NCBI RefSeq assembly: GCF_023701945.1
Contig: NZ_JABAEF010000002.1
Span: 310,001 to 374,000, forward strand
DNA from: Rhizobium sp. CG5
GTDB lineage: Bacteria; Pseudomonadota; Alphaproteobacteria; Rhizobiales; Rhizobiaceae
Direction of reading: 5' to 3'
DNA length: 64,000 nucleotides
Numbering within the stretch: the stretch's first letter is position 1; each line of letters opens with the position of its first letter. Under the pieces are notes generated by a model that saw only the letters and a list, made by a program, of their open reading frames with translations, made no database searches and had not been told where the DNA came from. Positions 16,836-26,822 of this stretch are shown piece after piece. Made by a program: the position numbers and the translations under genes.

Positions 16836-18923
16836 ATGGCGCAAATACCGGCTTTATCTATCCCAAAGGTCAGCCCCAACGGCCGTGATATCGGCTTCGC
16901 GGCCGGCATTGTCGCGATCCTTTGTATTCTTTTCCTGCCGATTCCACCGTTCCTGATCGATATGGGGCTGGCCTTTTCGATCGGCTTCTCGGTGCTGATC
17001 CTGATGGTCTCGCTGTGGATCAGGCGTCCGCTGGACTTCTCGTCCTTTCCGACCATCCTGCTGATCTCGACGATGATCCGCCTGGCGCTCAACATCGCCA
17101 CGACGCGCGTCATCCTCTCGCACGGACATGAAGGCCACTCGGCCGCCGGCGGTGTTATCGCCGGCTTCTCCAGCCTGGTGATGTCCGGCGACTTTGTCAT
17201 TGGTCTGATCGTCTTTCTGATCCTGGTCACCGTCAACTTCATCGTCATTACCAAGGGCGCGACCCGTATCGCTGAAGTCGGTGCGCGCTTCACCCTCGAT
17301 GCCATTCCCGGCAAGCAGATGTCGATCGACGCCGATCTGTCGGCGGGTATCATCGACGAGAAGGAGGCCCAGCACCGGCGCCAGGAATTGGAGCAGGAAA
17401 GCTCCTTCTTCGGCGCCATGGACGGTGCCTCCAAGTTCGTGCGCGGGGATGCGGTTGCCGGCCTGCTGATCACCGCCATCAACGTATTCGGCGGCATCAT
17501 CATCGGCTATTTCCGTCACGGCATGGAAATCGGCGAGGCCGCCGACGTCTTCGTGAAGCTGTCGGTTGGTGACGGCATCGTGACGCAGATCCCTGCGCTG
17601 ATCGTATCGCTGGCCGCAGGCCTGCTCGTGACGCGTGGCGGCACACCGGGCTCGACCGACGAGGCGGTTATCAATCAGCTGAGCGGTTATCCCCGTGCAC
17701 TGTCCGTCGCCGCCGGCCTGATGGTTCTTCTCGCTCTCATTCCTGGTCTGCCATTCTTCCCGTTCATCTCGCTTGGCGGCATCATGGCCTTCGGCGCATG
17801 GTTCATCCCGCGCCAGATCGAGGCTGAGAACAAGGTCAAGCGCGATCAGGAGGAAAAGAAGGTCGTTCAGACCAAGGAGGCTGAAAAGGACTCCGTCAAG
17901 AACGTCCTGAAGACCGCGGAAATCGAGCTTGCCCTTGGCAAGCTGGTGTCTACCAGGCTGCTGGGCGCCCATCAGGAACTGGCATTCCGGGTCGGCAAGA
18001 TGCGCAAGAAATTTGCCAGCCAATACGGTTTCGTCGTGCCGGAAATCAAGGTTACCGACGATATCGGCATCCAGGAAAAATCCTATCATATCCGCATCCA
18101 CGGCACCACGGTCGCCTCAAACCAGCTGCGCGTCGGCGAAGTGCTTGTTGTCACCGGGGCCGGCCGCAAGCCGAGTGTTCCGGGTGACGAGATCCGCGAA
18201 CCGGCCTTCGGCATGCCGGCCGTGTCGATCATGGAGACCTTTACCGAAGACCTGAAGCGCGAAGGCTTCCATCCGATCGACAACGTCTCTGTGGTGCTGA
18301 CCCATGTCAGCGAAGTCATCCGCAACAACCTGCCGCAACTGCTGTCCTACAAGGACGTCAAGATCCTCATCGACAGGCTTGATCCGGAATACAAGAAGCT
18401 GGCCGACGAAATCTGCTCGTCGCACATGTCCTATTCCGGTCTGCAGGCCGTGCTGAAGCTGCTGTTGGCCGAGCGGGTCTCCATCCGCAACCTGCACCTC
18501 ATTCTCGAGGCGGTCGCCGAGCTGGCGCCCCATGTCCGCAAGACCGAGCAGATCGTCGAGCATGTGCGGGTGCGCATGGCCCAGCAACTCTGCGGCGACT
18601 TGACCGACAATGGCGTGCTCAGGGTTCTGCGGCTCGGCAGCAAGTGGGACCTGGTCTTCCATCAGGCCTTGAAACGCGATGCCAAGGGCGAAATCGTCGA
18701 ATTCGATATCGATCCGCGCAGCCTGGAAGAATTCAGCGAACAGGCCAGCAAAGTCATCCGTGAATTCATGGACCGCGGTCTGCCCTTTGTGCTTGTCACA
18801 TCGCCCGAAACACGCTCCTATGTGCGCATGATCATCGAACGTTTGTTTGCCACTTTGCCGGTCCTCTCCCATGTGGAACTGGCCAAGGGCATCGAAATAA
18901 AGATCCTGGGTTCCATTTCATGA
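16836..18923 (+). CDS. flhA: Flagellar export gate protein FlhA
   Basis: A 695-residue export gate protein. The N-terminal half has about eight membrane helices and the FHIPEP-family stretch [13 protein letters not shown], with the loop [21 protein letters not shown]. The C-terminal cytoplasmic half (about 350-695) is the substrate- and chaperone-docking nonamer. The length is typical. It overlaps fliR by four bases. The 180 bases before it hold no gene, only a T7 run near 16730. Confidence 0.97.
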   Translation: MAQIPALSIPKVSPNGRDIGFAAGIVAILCILFLPIPPFLIDMGLAFSIGFSVLILMVSLWIRRPLDFSSFPTILLISTMIRLALNIATTRVILSHGHEGHSAAGGVIAGFSSLVMSGDFVIGLIVFLILVTVNFIVITKGATRIAEVGARFTLDAIPGKQMSIDADLSAGIIDEKEAQHRRQELEQESSFFGAMDGASKFVRGDAVAGLLITAINVFGGIIIGYFRHGMEIGEAADVFVKLSVGDGIVTQIPALIVSLAAGLLVTRGGTPGSTDEAVINQLSGYPRALSVAAGLMVLLALIPGLPFFPFISLGGIMAFGAWFIPRQIEAENKVKRDQEEKKVVQTKEAEKDSVKNVLKTAEIELALGKLVSTRLLGAHQELAFRVGKMRKKFASQYGFVVPEIKVTDDIGIQEKSYHIRIHGTTVASNQLRVGEVLVVTGAGRKPSVPGDEIREPAFGMPAVSIMETFTEDLKREGFHPIDNVSVVLTHVSEVIRNNLPQLLSYKDVKILIDRLDPEYKKLADEICSSHMSYSGLQAVLKLLLAERVSIRNLHLILEAVAELAPHVRKTEQIVEHVRVRMAQQLCGDLTDNGVLRVLRLGSKWDLVFHQALKRDAKGEIVEFDIDPRSLEEFSEQASKVIREFMDRGLPFVLVTSPETRSYVRMIIERLFATLPVLSHVELAKGIEIKILGSIS

Positions 18924-19672
18924 TCAACGACCCCGAGGGGACTGTCCTCGCCTTTTTTGTGGCCTTCTGCCGCATTGGCGGATGCATGATGGTCCTGCCG
19001 GGATTTTCGACCTCGCGTGTTCCCGCCCAATTGCGCCTCTATATTGCTTTGGCCATGTCCATGGCGGTCCTGCCGCTTCTCTGGGACACGATCTATCCGC
19101 GCGTCACGGGAGGTGGGGCCACCTATGTCGGTCTGATCGTCACCGAGACGCTGATCGGCACCATGTATGGCATGATCGCCCGCATCTACACGTTGGGACT
19201 GCAATTTGCGGGAGCGGTCCTGACCATGTCGATTGGCTTCAACGCGCCGGGCACCGCCGACGTGCTGGAAGATACCTCTGAAAACCAGCTGACCAATCTG
19301 ATCAGCTTCGGCGGCTTGCTGCTGCTGTTCATGATGGATTTTCACCATATCGTTTTCCGGGCGCTGATCGATTCCTACCAGATCCTGCCGCTCGGCGGCG
19401 TAGCGGACACGCAGAGGATGCTGATCACCATGACGGATACGCTGCAGGCGACCTTCATGCTGATGCTGCGCTTGTCCAGTCCCTTCATCATCTTCAGCCT
19501 CATGTTCAACTTTTCGATCGGCCTGATCAACAAGTTGGCGTCGCAGATCCCGATCTACTTCATCTCGACGCCCTATCTTCTGGTGGGCGGCCTGTTCCTG
19601 GTCTACCTGTCCATAGCCGCCCTGGTCCGCCAGTTTGCCGAAAACTTCACCCGGATCTTCCTGGGCAGTTAG
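18920..19672 (+). CDS. fliR: Flagellar export protein FliR
   Basis: A 250-residue polytopic inner-membrane component of the export gate, with about six helices and the family segment [20 protein letters not shown]. It starts within the flhA stop region (ATGA overlap) and is translationally coupled to it. Confidence 0.95.
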   Translation: MINDPEGTVLAFFVAFCRIGGCMMVLPGFSTSRVPAQLRLYIALAMSMAVLPLLWDTIYPRVTGGGATYVGLIVTETLIGTMYGMIARIYTLGLQFAGAVLTMSIGFNAPGTADVLEDTSENQLTNLISFGGLLLLFMMDFHHIVFRALIDSYQILPLGGVADTQRMLITMTDTLQATFMLMLRLSSPFIIFSLMFNFSIGLINKLASQIPIYFISTPYLLVGGLFLVYLSIAALVRQFAENFTRIFLGS

Positions 19673-19681
19673 GAGAGGCGC

Positions 19682-20095
19682 ATGGGGCCGGCCAAGAAAT
19701 CGGAGAAGCTGAAGCGTCTCGTCGCCGTGCAGCGCCATCTGGAGAAGATGGCCGAGAGTGATCTGGCCGCGACTGCCAAGCAGCGTCTGCAAGTGGCCCT
19801 TGATCTGGAACGGGTGATCGAGGCGATTGGCTCGCTCGACCCCGTGCATCGGCTGTTCGCCCAGAGCTATGCCGATCGCTTCGGCAGGCTGACGGCCGCC
19901 GAGAAACAACTGGCCGGCGTTCAGAAACTGCAGGAAATGAAGGTTCTGCGCGAGCGCACAAAGGCGGACCGTCTGGAAGGAAACATGAAGGACGCCCGCG
20001 TTCTCGAAGATCGCGAAGTCGACGATAACGCCATATACGACCTCGTCGATATGCGATTTGCCACGCCAGCCTCCAGCAAGCTTCACAAGACATAG
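19682..20095 (+). CDS. FliJ-like coiled-coil protein (inferred)
   Basis: A 137-residue, highly charged, almost entirely helical protein with no membrane segment and no confident family name. Size, basic N-terminus, continuous coiled coil and place right after fliR resemble FliJ, which links the export ATPase ring to FlhA. Rhizobial FliJ proteins are poorly conserved. AGGAG lies just before the ATG, and the gene is nine bases from fliR. The FliJ assignment is inference from size, composition and context. Confidence 0.5.
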   Translation: MGPAKKSEKLKRLVAVQRHLEKMAESDLAATAKQRLQVALDLERVIEAIGSLDPVHRLFAQSYADRFGRLTAAEKQLAGVQKLQEMKVLRERTKADRLEGNMKDARVLEDREVDDNAIYDLVDMRFATPASSKLHKT

Positions 20096-20126
20096 TCCGC
20101 CGGTAATTAGAAATGAGGATTATGAC

Positions 20127-20678
20127 GTGGCGATTTCCCCCCCGAGTGACCTTGTGCTGGATGTTGTCCGAGCGGCTGATCCGACGGATGTCCAGGCAGC
20201 GCAGGAAAAGCTGAAAACGAGCCGCGCGTCCTATGAGGCGGCAAGTCTCGCGGAAAAAGGCGCCGGCTTCGAAGCGGCGGTAGGAGTCCTCAATGGCGCC
20301 GCAACCCAGGCCGGTCTCGGCAATGCCAGCGGCAAATCCAGCGAAGTCCCGGAAACCTACCGGCAGTTCGAGGCCGTGGTGCTGCAGAATTTCGTCAAGT
20401 CGATGCTGCCCTCCGACAGCGAGGCCGTGTTCGGCAAGGGCAATGCCGGCGAGATGTGGAAGAGCATGATGGCCGAGCAGATCGGCGAGGTCCTGTCCGA
20501 GCGCGGCGGTGTCGGAATCGCCGAGCAGATGTTCTCCGACGAGGTCAAGGCACGCCGCGGCAAGGATGTCGTCAATGTCGTCACCGACGAGGATGACCGC
20601 AGCGTTGCCATGAACATGTTGACCGACCTTGAGCGCAAAACTTTAGGCGTCTCGTCTTCCGAACAGGCTCAGGCCTAG
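20127..20678 (+). CDS. flgJ: Rod-binding protein FlgJ-like (no muramidase domain)
   Basis: A 183-residue protein equivalent to the N-terminal rod-capping half of enteric FlgJ (YRQFEAVVLQNFVKSMLP, FGKGNAGEMWKSMMAEQIGEVLSERGGVGIAEQMF). The GTG start at 20127 has GAGGAT eight bases upstream. The longer ATG start at 20058 would overlap the previous gene by 38 bases and adds unlikely sequence. The peptidoglycan hydrolase half is absent and may be supplied by the separate transglycosylase at 9552. Confidence 0.85.
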   Translation: MAISPPSDLVLDVVRAADPTDVQAAQEKLKTSRASYEAASLAEKGAGFEAAVGVLNGAATQAGLGNASGKSSEVPETYRQFEAVVLQNFVKSMLPSDSEAVFGKGNAGEMWKSMMAEQIGEVLSERGGVGIAEQMFSDEVKARRGKDVVNVVTDEDDRSVAMNMLTDLERKTLGVSSSEQAQA

Positions 20679-20700
20679 AAATTGAATGTGGGGCAGAAAT

Positions 20701-21066
20701 ATGGAATATGTCTCTAGCGAATATCGCATCAAATCGGTTCTCGGACGGCTCGAAATGATCGTCGACAACGAGAACCAACGGATCGGCAAAGACCCGGAAT
20801 TCGACCTCAAGGTGTCGAATGCGCGCAAAAGCCGGTGCCTCTATGAATTGACCATGCTGTTTCGCGACACTGCGCCGAACGATCTGGCGGCCAGCTACGT
20901 CGAGCAGATGCATGCCTTGAAGAAAAAGCTGGCGCTCAATGCAAGGCGCGTCGAAGCTCATATGAATGCGGTCCGGGCCGTGGCGGATCTGCTCAAGAAT
21001 GCCGTTCAGGATGCCGATGCCGACGGCACCTATTCCCAGGAACAATTCCTCTTCTGTGAGACGTGA
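20701..21066 (+). CDS. FlgN-like export chaperone (inferred)
   Basis: A 121-residue helical protein. Its C-terminal half (LKKKLALNARRVEAHMNAVRAVADLL, then DGTYSQ) follows the FlgN pattern of a long helix with repeated Asn/Arg positions and a final Tyr. FlgN is the chaperone of FlgK and FlgL, both encoded in this cluster. ATG 20701 with GGGGC upstream is preferred to ATG 20686. Its stop overlaps the next start (TGATG). The FlgN assignment is by pattern only. Confidence 0.55.
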   Translation: MEYVSSEYRIKSVLGRLEMIVDNENQRIGKDPEFDLKVSNARKSRCLYELTMLFRDTAPNDLAASYVEQMHALKKKLALNARRVEAHMNAVRAVADLLKNAVQDADADGTYSQEQFLFCET

Positions 21067-21605
21067 TGGTCAAGCTGCTGTTTGCCGGTATATGGGTCTG
21101 TGTCGTTGCTCTGGGTGCGGTCTACGTCTCCGTGCAGATGGCGACGGCTCCGGCCGTCGTCGACGAAGAGGCCGCCCGCAAGGCGGCGCTGGAAGTGGTC
21201 CCCGGTGAATCGATCACCATACCGCTGATCGCCGACGGCAAGGTCAAGGGCTATTTCCTCAGCAAGATCTCCTTCATGGTCGACAAGGAAAAGTCCAAGG
21301 GTCTTCATCTGCCGATGACGGAACTGATGACGGATGAACTTTTCACCCTTCTGGTCGGCAACAAGATGGTCGATATCAGCAATATCGCCGCCTTCGATGT
21401 CGCCTCGTTTCGGGACACGATCAAGACCGACATGAACGCCAAGCTCGGCGAGGGCATGGTCAACGAAGTGCTGATCGAGCAGCTCGACTATCTCTCCAAG
21501 GACGATGTTCGCGCCAACGGTGAGGGAAGCGCCAAACCGCCCGGCCAGCCGGTCAAGATCGTCGAAGGCCAGGCGCCGCCGGAACCAGCAAAAGCCGGTC
21601 ACTAG
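21066..21605 (+). CDS. Unrecognised membrane-anchored flagellar-cluster protein
   Basis: A 179-residue protein with one N-terminal membrane helix (LLFAGIWVCVVALGAVYVSV) and the rest probably periplasmic. The periplasmic part has an even mix of helix and strand (GKVKGYFLSKISFMVDKEK, TDELFTLLVG), loosely reminiscent of FliL-type proteins, ending in a Pro/Ala tail. GTG 21063 is an alternative start. It is the last gene before a strong terminator, coupled to the FlgN-like gene, so it probably belongs to the flagellar operon. Its function is not known from sequence. Confidence 0.85.
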   Translation: MVKLLFAGIWVCVVALGAVYVSVQMATAPAVVDEEAARKAALEVVPGESITIPLIADGKVKGYFLSKISFMVDKEKSKGLHLPMTELMTDELFTLLVGNKMVDISNIAAFDVASFRDTIKTDMNAKLGEGMVNEVLIEQLDYLSKDDVRANGEGSAKPPGQPVKIVEGQAPPEPAKAGH

Positions 21606-21637
21606 GTTTTCGAGTTAAGGCAAGTGCATCTGAAGAC

Positions 21638-21666
21638 GGCCCAGGCAGCAATGCTCGGGCCTTTTT
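21638..21666 (+). terminator. Terminator ending the flagellar operon
   Basis: GGCCC pairs with GGGCC around an imperfect inner stem, followed by TTTTTGTTT. The remaining sequence to 21971 is AT-rich promoter-like DNA with several TTAA tetrads and no gene. Confidence 0.75.
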
Positions 21667-21971
21667 GTTTGAGATGATAGCACAGCCCGTTGGACCGTCG
21701 GCCCAAAATATGGTTACGATAACCTTAATTTTACAGGCTTAAATCTAAGGGTTAGTTTAAGCCAGGTTTCAACCTCGCCTGCTATATCCGATGCTTAGTC
21801 GTTTCTTGTTTTGCGTGGCCCTATGCGATCTCATTCTCTCCACCGGATTATGGCAACATTGACCGAAGGCGCATCAGCTGCGCTGGCCTTTGGCGTGGGT
21901 CTGGAACACCCGGACCCTGCATCCACGATTTCAACGAACGGCGCTTCCCGACATGATGAAGGGCTTGGTCG

Positions 21972-22859
21972 ATGAACATTGTTCCCACTTTCACGCTGCT
22001 GGCTCCGCGCCGGGCAATCCTCGGATTGCCGGTCTTCGATTTGCCCTGGGATGGCGCGCTGTCGTTTGTCAATGAACTGGCCTCGCTGCCGGACGGGCAG
22101 ACGCAGATCGCCTTTCTCAATGCCAACAATGCCAATATCATGATGGCCGATCCCGGATATCGCGCGGTGCTCGATACGCAGGTCGTGCTGCCCGACGGCT
22201 TCGGTATCGATCTGGCGTCCGGTGTCCTGCACGGGCGCGCATTTACCGCCAATCTCAACGGCACGGACTTCGTCCCGGCATTGCTGACCTACATGGACAG
22301 CCCCAAGCGGGTGGGTTTGATGGGTGGCCGCAGGAATGTGCTGACGGCCGCTGCCGAACAATTGCGCAAGCATGCACCCTGGCATGATTTCATCGAGATT
22401 TCCGACGGGTTCTTCAGCCCAGCCGACACGGATGATGTGCTCGACCGGATCGAGGATGCCGATCTCGATATTCTTCTGATCGGCATGGGAACGCCTTTGC
22501 AGGAAAAGTGGATGGCCCACAACATCCGCGCCGAGCATGCGCGCCTGGTGATCGGTGTCGGTGCGCTGTTTGATTTCATATCCGGCACGGTGCCAAGGGC
22601 TCCGAACTGGGTGCGGCACTTTCGCTGCGAATGGCTTTACCGCCTGAGCCTGGAACCTGACCGCCTGTGGCGGCGATATCTCGTCGGGATCCCGGTGTTT
22701 CTCATGCACATCGCAATGTTCCGGCTTGGTTTGCGCAAGGTAAGCGAACCGGAGCCCGTGGCGCAGGTGGTGCCGGCCCGTCGCCAGGCGGCCGTCAACG
22801 AGGGGCGCAGGCCGTTGAACATGCCGCGGCAGAAGCTGCGTCGCTCCTCGGCCCATTGA
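21972..22859 (+). CDS. WecG/TagA/CpsF-family glycosyltransferase
   Basis: A 295-residue GT26-type glycosyltransferase that transfers a sugar or sugar derivative onto a lipid-linked intermediate in surface polysaccharide synthesis. Family blocks are present in order: FLNANNANIMMADPGYRAVL, LPDGFGIDLAS, LNGTDFVPALL, LLIGMGTPLQEKWM, VGALFDFISGTVPRAPNWVR and EWLYRLSLEPDRLWRRY. It is a single gene with no polysaccharide genes around it. It sits right after the flagellar operon, so a role in envelope polysaccharide or in filament modification is possible. Confidence 0.88.
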   Translation: MNIVPTFTLLAPRRAILGLPVFDLPWDGALSFVNELASLPDGQTQIAFLNANNANIMMADPGYRAVLDTQVVLPDGFGIDLASGVLHGRAFTANLNGTDFVPALLTYMDSPKRVGLMGGRRNVLTAAAEQLRKHAPWHDFIEISDGFFSPADTDDVLDRIEDADLDILLIGMGTPLQEKWMAHNIRAEHARLVIGVGALFDFISGTVPRAPNWVRHFRCEWLYRLSLEPDRLWRRYLVGIPVFLMHIAMFRLGLRKVSEPEPVAQVVPARRQAAVNEGRRPLNMPRQKLRRSSAH

Positions 22860-23131
22860 CGGACGGCGAACCGGCGCCCGCCAAGACCGGCGACGTCAGG
22901 TCGAACGAGCTGCGCCGAACGACAGATGGACCTTTGACCGGCGCCACCGGCATAGGGATGCTTTCAGTCGGTGCCCTGGCGCCCTCATTCGTCTGATTTT
23001 TGTCTATTTTTAATCATTCTGCAGCATTCCCTAGTATACGATGTCCGATCAGAACATGGTGACTGCCCGTTATTTGCAGTGTTGCCGCTATTGCTGTTTT
23101 GGATATTCAACGTCTTGGGAGCGTAGAAGGC

Positions 23132-25666
23132 ATGTTTATTGATCGTATCCTGTCCCGGTTCAGGATCCAGACAAAGGTGCTGATCTTCATTTTACCGTTC
23201 GTCGTAAGCATCACGGCTGTCGGTTTTACCGGTCTCTACGCGTCTGGACTACTTCAGGGTCGGATCGAGCTATCCAATAGCGTCCTGCAATCCTTGAGCG
23301 GTTTCCGGGATGTATCCGGCGCGATGAACGACTTCCTGAAAAACGCCACCGCCGAAAGCCGGGACAAGGTCGTCGACAAGCTGCAAAGCCAGCAGGACAC
23401 GTTGAGGGCCACGCTTTCGCAGCTTGATGCCGATGCCGATGGCCGCGCAGAGCTGCAGCAGGCAATCTCCGACGTCGATGGCGTGGTCGGCCATATGGGC
23501 ACCCTCTGGAGCCTGCACGAGACCGAAACCGGCCTGGTACAGTCCCTGCAGAAGGGCGTCAGCGCCATCGTCAGTTCGCAGATCGACATCAACGAGGCGA
23601 TGAAGAAGGTGTCGCGCGCGGTAGAGGATGACGAAACCGCTGCCAAGCAGATGCTGCGCGATGCCGACCATATCGCACTCAGCGCCACGATCCTTTCGGG
23701 CATTAATAGCAAATTCGGCAAGTTGAAGACGCCTGAGGAAAAATTCGATCTCGTTGCCGCGAGCCTCGACGAGATGAAGACGCGCCATCGGTTGCTGTCC
23801 ATCTCTTTGCCGGAGAAAAACAAGTCGGCGGCCAAGACGCTGGACACGATCATCAAGGATCTTGGCGGCATGGTGGCTGCCGGCGACAAATCCCAGCTGG
23901 TGGTCGACGAGATGACGGCCCGGCTGCGCAATTTCACCCAGATGTCCGCCTATCTGGGCATCGCCGCCCAGCAGAAGATGAAGGACGCCACCGCTCGCTT
24001 CGGTGAACTCGACGAGCCTCTGCAAAGGGCCCAGGCCATCCTCAACAACAGCCGCAGCCTGATCAGTTCCTCTTATTCGATCCAGGTCATGATGGCCCGC
24101 TTCATGCTGGCGCCCACCAGCCAGAACCTGACCCGCCTGACGCAGGAATTCGCCAGCGTGCGCAAGGATCTGGCAACGCTCGAAGCCAGTGCCGCCGATC
24201 GCGACTTCCTGCCGCCCCTGAAGGCCAAGCTGGCGCCCGCCATCGAAACCATGGAGAAGGCAAGCGCCGATCTCGTGAAGATCGCCGAGGACCGGGTCCG
24301 CAATTTTCAGGTCGCGGCGGCAGACCTCGATAAGATCTGGAGCCAGCTGACCTCCTTTGCCGAGCAGCAGAAACAGAGCGCCGGCGTCGAGCGGGACAGC
24401 GCCAATTCGATTTCGATCGGCGCGACCGCGCTGGGGATCCTGATCTCGCTGTTTGCCGGCATCGGCCTGGTCATCACCTTCAAGGGTCCGATCGGCCAGA
24501 TCACCGACGCCATGCGCCGGCTGGCGGAAGGCGTGCTCGACACGCGCATCAACGGCGAAAGCCGCGTCGACGAGATCGGCGAGATGGCCCGTGCCCTTGG
24601 CGTCTTCAAACAGAACGCCCTGTCGAAGATCGAGATCGAGAACCGCAGCGAGGCTGAGCGGACCGAGGTTGAGGAAGAGCGCCGCCGCAACGATCGCGAC
24701 AAGCAGGAAACCGACCGGCAGATCGACTTTGCCGTCAATGCGCTGGCCAGGGGCCTTGGCCGGTTGTCGCAGGGCGACATATCGGAGACGATCGAGACGC
24801 CGTTCTTCGGTCGTCTTGAGCAATTGCGCAACGATTTCAATTCTTCGCTGGTACGCCTGCAGGATACCATGACGCAGATCCGCTCCAATACCTACATGAT
24901 CCAGCGCAATGCCGGCGAGATGAGCCAGTCGGCTGACGAACTGGCCAAGCGCACCGAGCAGCAGGCGGCATCGCTGGAGGAAACGGCGGCGGCCGTCGAA
25001 CAGATCACCACGACGGTCAAGTCTTCGGCGGCCCGTGCCGAAGAGGCAAACCGCATCGTCGGCGAGACGAAGACAGCGGCCGATACCTCGTCTGCCGTCG
25101 TGGCCGATGCCATCAAGGCGATGGACCGCATCGAGGCGGCCTCCGGCCAGATTGTTCAGATCATCGACGTGATCGACGAGATCGCTTTCCAGACCAACCT
25201 TTTGGCTTTGAACGCCGGCATTGAGGCGGCCAGGGCCGGCGAGGCCGGCAGGGGCTTTGCCGTCGTTGCCCAGGAAGTCCGCGAACTGGCCCAGCGCTCG
25301 GCCAATGCGGCCCAGCAGATCAAGGACCTGATCAACAGATCGAGCACGGAAGTGTCGTCCGGCGCCCGACTTGTCCAGCAGACCGGTACTGTCCTTGCGG
25401 AAATCTCCTCGAAGATCGTCACAGTCTCGGATCGCGTCTATGTGATCGCCACCGCCAGCCGCGAGCAGTCCGACGCACTCGGCGAGGTCAACTCGGCTGT
25501 CAACCAGATGGACCAGATGACCCAGCGCAATGCCGCCATGGTCGAGGAAACCAATGCCGCGACGCGCCAGCTTGCCGATGAGGCCGATGCGCTGATGTCA
25601 CTGGTCGATAGGTTCAAGCTCGCCGATCCGCGCTCCGGCAGGTCAGCGATAGACTGCGCGGCCTAA
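23132..25666 (+). CDS. Methyl-accepting chemotaxis protein (transmembrane)
   Basis: An 844-residue chemoreceptor. TM1 lies at about residues 13-37, followed by a large helical periplasmic sensor (about 40-430), TM2 ([21 protein letters not shown]), a HAMP domain ([16 protein letters not shown]), a second HAMP-like segment, and the signalling hairpin with the tip [24 protein letters not shown]. The C-terminus lacks a CheR-tethering pentapeptide. A TTG at 23099 would extend it by 11 residues, but ATG 23132 begins the typical basic stretch before TM1. The ligand cannot be read from sequence. Confidence 0.93.
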   Translation: MFIDRILSRFRIQTKVLIFILPFVVSITAVGFTGLYASGLLQGRIELSNSVLQSLSGFRDVSGAMNDFLKNATAESRDKVVDKLQSQQDTLRATLSQLDADADGRAELQQAISDVDGVVGHMGTLWSLHETETGLVQSLQKGVSAIVSSQIDINEAMKKVSRAVEDDETAAKQMLRDADHIALSATILSGINSKFGKLKTPEEKFDLVAASLDEMKTRHRLLSISLPEKNKSAAKTLDTIIKDLGGMVAAGDKSQLVVDEMTARLRNFTQMSAYLGIAAQQKMKDATARFGELDEPLQRAQAILNNSRSLISSSYSIQVMMARFMLAPTSQNLTRLTQEFASVRKDLATLEASAADRDFLPPLKAKLAPAIETMEKASADLVKIAEDRVRNFQVAAADLDKIWSQLTSFAEQQKQSAGVERDSANSISIGATALGILISLFAGIGLVITFKGPIGQITDAMRRLAEGVLDTRINGESRVDEIGEMARALGVFKQNALSKIEIENRSEAERTEVEEERRRNDRDKQETDRQIDFAVNALARGLGRLSQGDISETIETPFFGRLEQLRNDFNSSLVRLQDTMTQIRSNTYMIQRNAGEMSQSADELAKRTEQQAASLEETAAAVEQITTTVKSSAARAEEANRIVGETKTAADTSSAVVADAIKAMDRIEAASGQIVQIIDVIDEIAFQTNLLALNAGIEAARAGEAGRGFAVVAQEVRELAQRSANAAQQIKDLINRSSTEVSSGARLVQQTGTVLAEISSKIVTVSDRVYVIATASREQSDALGEVNSAVNQMDQMTQRNAAMVEETNAATRQLADEADALMSLVDRFKLADPRSGRSAIDCAA

Positions 25667-25709
25667 GCGGCCGGCAGATCTATCTCGCTGGGATGTGAGG
25701 CGCACGAGA

Positions 25710-25723
25710 CTGGCGCGCGCCAG
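25710..25723. repeat. 14-bp perfect palindrome between convergent genes
   Basis: CTGGCGCGCGCCAG lies in the 65-base space between the convergent chemoreceptor and MucR-type genes. It could act as a weak two-way transcription barrier, but it has no T-run. Confidence 0.4.
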
Positions 25724-25731
25724 CGGCCGGT

Positions 25732-26265
25732 TCAGACCAGTTGCAGGCGCCGCTTTTTCTCTGTGCGCTGAGAGGTCGCGGGCATTTGCTCGGCCGGAGG
25801 GGCGGATTCGGTGGAGGCTGGCCGCTTGCCAAGCCCACTGGCGCGGGCAAGATCGGAACGCTTCTTGGCATAGTTTCGCGCGACCATCGGATAGGATGCC
25901 GGAAGATCCCATTTCCTGCGATATTCTTCTGGAGTCAAATTGTACTGCGTTCTCAAATGACGCTTCATCGACTTGAACTTCAGTCCATCCTCAAGGCAGA
26001 TGACGAACTCGTCGGTCAGTGATTTCTCGATCGGCACGGCAGGCCGCAGTTTTTCGACCGGGGCCGGCGCTGCATTGCTGCAGGTGGAAAGCGACGAATA
26101 GGTTTCTGAAATCAGGCGCGCAATGTCCGCGGCAGGCGTAACGTTGCGCTGCAGATAGGCCGAGACGATCTGCGCTGTCAGCGTCAGCCGGTTCTCGGTT
26201 GCGTCCTGTTCCCGGCTTGTAAGGCCCGCGCTGTATTCGTCCTGGTTCGGTGTCGAGGATGTCAA
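25732..26265 (-). CDS. MucR/Ros-family zinc-finger transcriptional regulator
   Basis: A 177-residue DNA-binding regulator. The MucR core is clear (TLTAQIVSAYLQRN, then ICLEDGLKFKSMKRHLRTQY, LTPEEYRRKWDLPASYPMVARNYAKKRSDLARASGLG), including the C-x-H-type zinc site. The preferred start is TTG 26265, because AGGAG lies seven bases upstream and the frame above it reads as non-coding. MucR is usually about 143 residues, and here the extra length is a C-terminal Lys/Arg tail. MucR proteins repress motility (rem) and activate exopolysaccharide genes in rhizobia. Whether this is MucR itself or a paralogue is not clear. Confidence 0.88.
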   Translation of the reverse strand: MTSSTPNQDEYSAGLTSREQDATENRLTLTAQIVSAYLQRNVTPAADIARLISETYSSLSTCSNAAPAPVEKLRPAVPIEKSLTDEFVICLEDGLKFKSMKRHLRTQYNLTPEEYRRKWDLPASYPMVARNYAKKRSDLARASGLGKRPASTESAPPAEQMPATSQRTEKKRRLQLV

Positions 26266-26342
26266 ATCGAGGCTCCTATCGTGCCCGCAAGCGGAGTCGG
26301 CACAGTCAGATCCGTCAATGGATCGATCGGGTGCGCAAAGGG

Positions 26343-26543
26343 TTATTGTTTTCGAACGCTGTCCGATCGGGCGACGTCCCGCCAGAAGTGGAGGGCGAGG
26401 AAGCCGAGCGCCGCGCTCTTGCCGGTGATATGGCATTCTTCAAGATGGAACAGGTCTGGCTGCGTCTGCAGCGGTACATGGTTCCCGCAATGCCAGATCT
26501 TGTCCTGTTCAGTTTCGAAACAGTCTTCAATCTCCGGCATCAT
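26343..26543 (-). CDS. Possible small protein of unknown function
   Basis: A 66-residue open frame (MMPEIEDCFETEQDKIWHCG start) preceded by GGAAGGG at six bases. Third codon positions are mostly G/C, as in the neighbours, and it contains Cys and His clusters (HCGNH, HLEECH). It lies upstream of the MucR-type gene on the same strand. No family is recognised, and it may be non-coding. Apart from this frame, 26266-26822 shows nothing convincing. Confidence 0.35.
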   Translation of the reverse strand: MMPEIEDCFETEQDKIWHCGNHVPLQTQPDLFHLEECHITGKSAALGFLALHFWRDVARSDSVRKQ

Positions 26544-26822
26544 CGTGGCCCTTCCGTAATGGTACGCCGAAACGGCGCGCCGGGGCTCTGGCGCGAAAGA
26601 TCCGAAGGCTTCACTGGCCGAGGATGGATCTTTCTGGTGTCCCATGGAGAAACTGGCGAATCTCCTCAAATGGTTAGGCCAACAATACTGTCGTCGACGC
26701 GCGCAAAGATTTCCGAATATTGCTGAAATCTGGAATTTTCATGGAATTGTGTGTCGAAACCTTTCTGAGAGGCTTCGCCGGCGCCGGTGTGCGCTGCTGG
26801 CCGATGGCCTGCGCCACCTGCC

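Noticed and set aside
26250..26726. 158-codon plus-strand frame upstream of the kinase
   Set aside because: No ribosome site, atypical composition, and overlap with the better-supported minus-strand start of the MucR-type gene.
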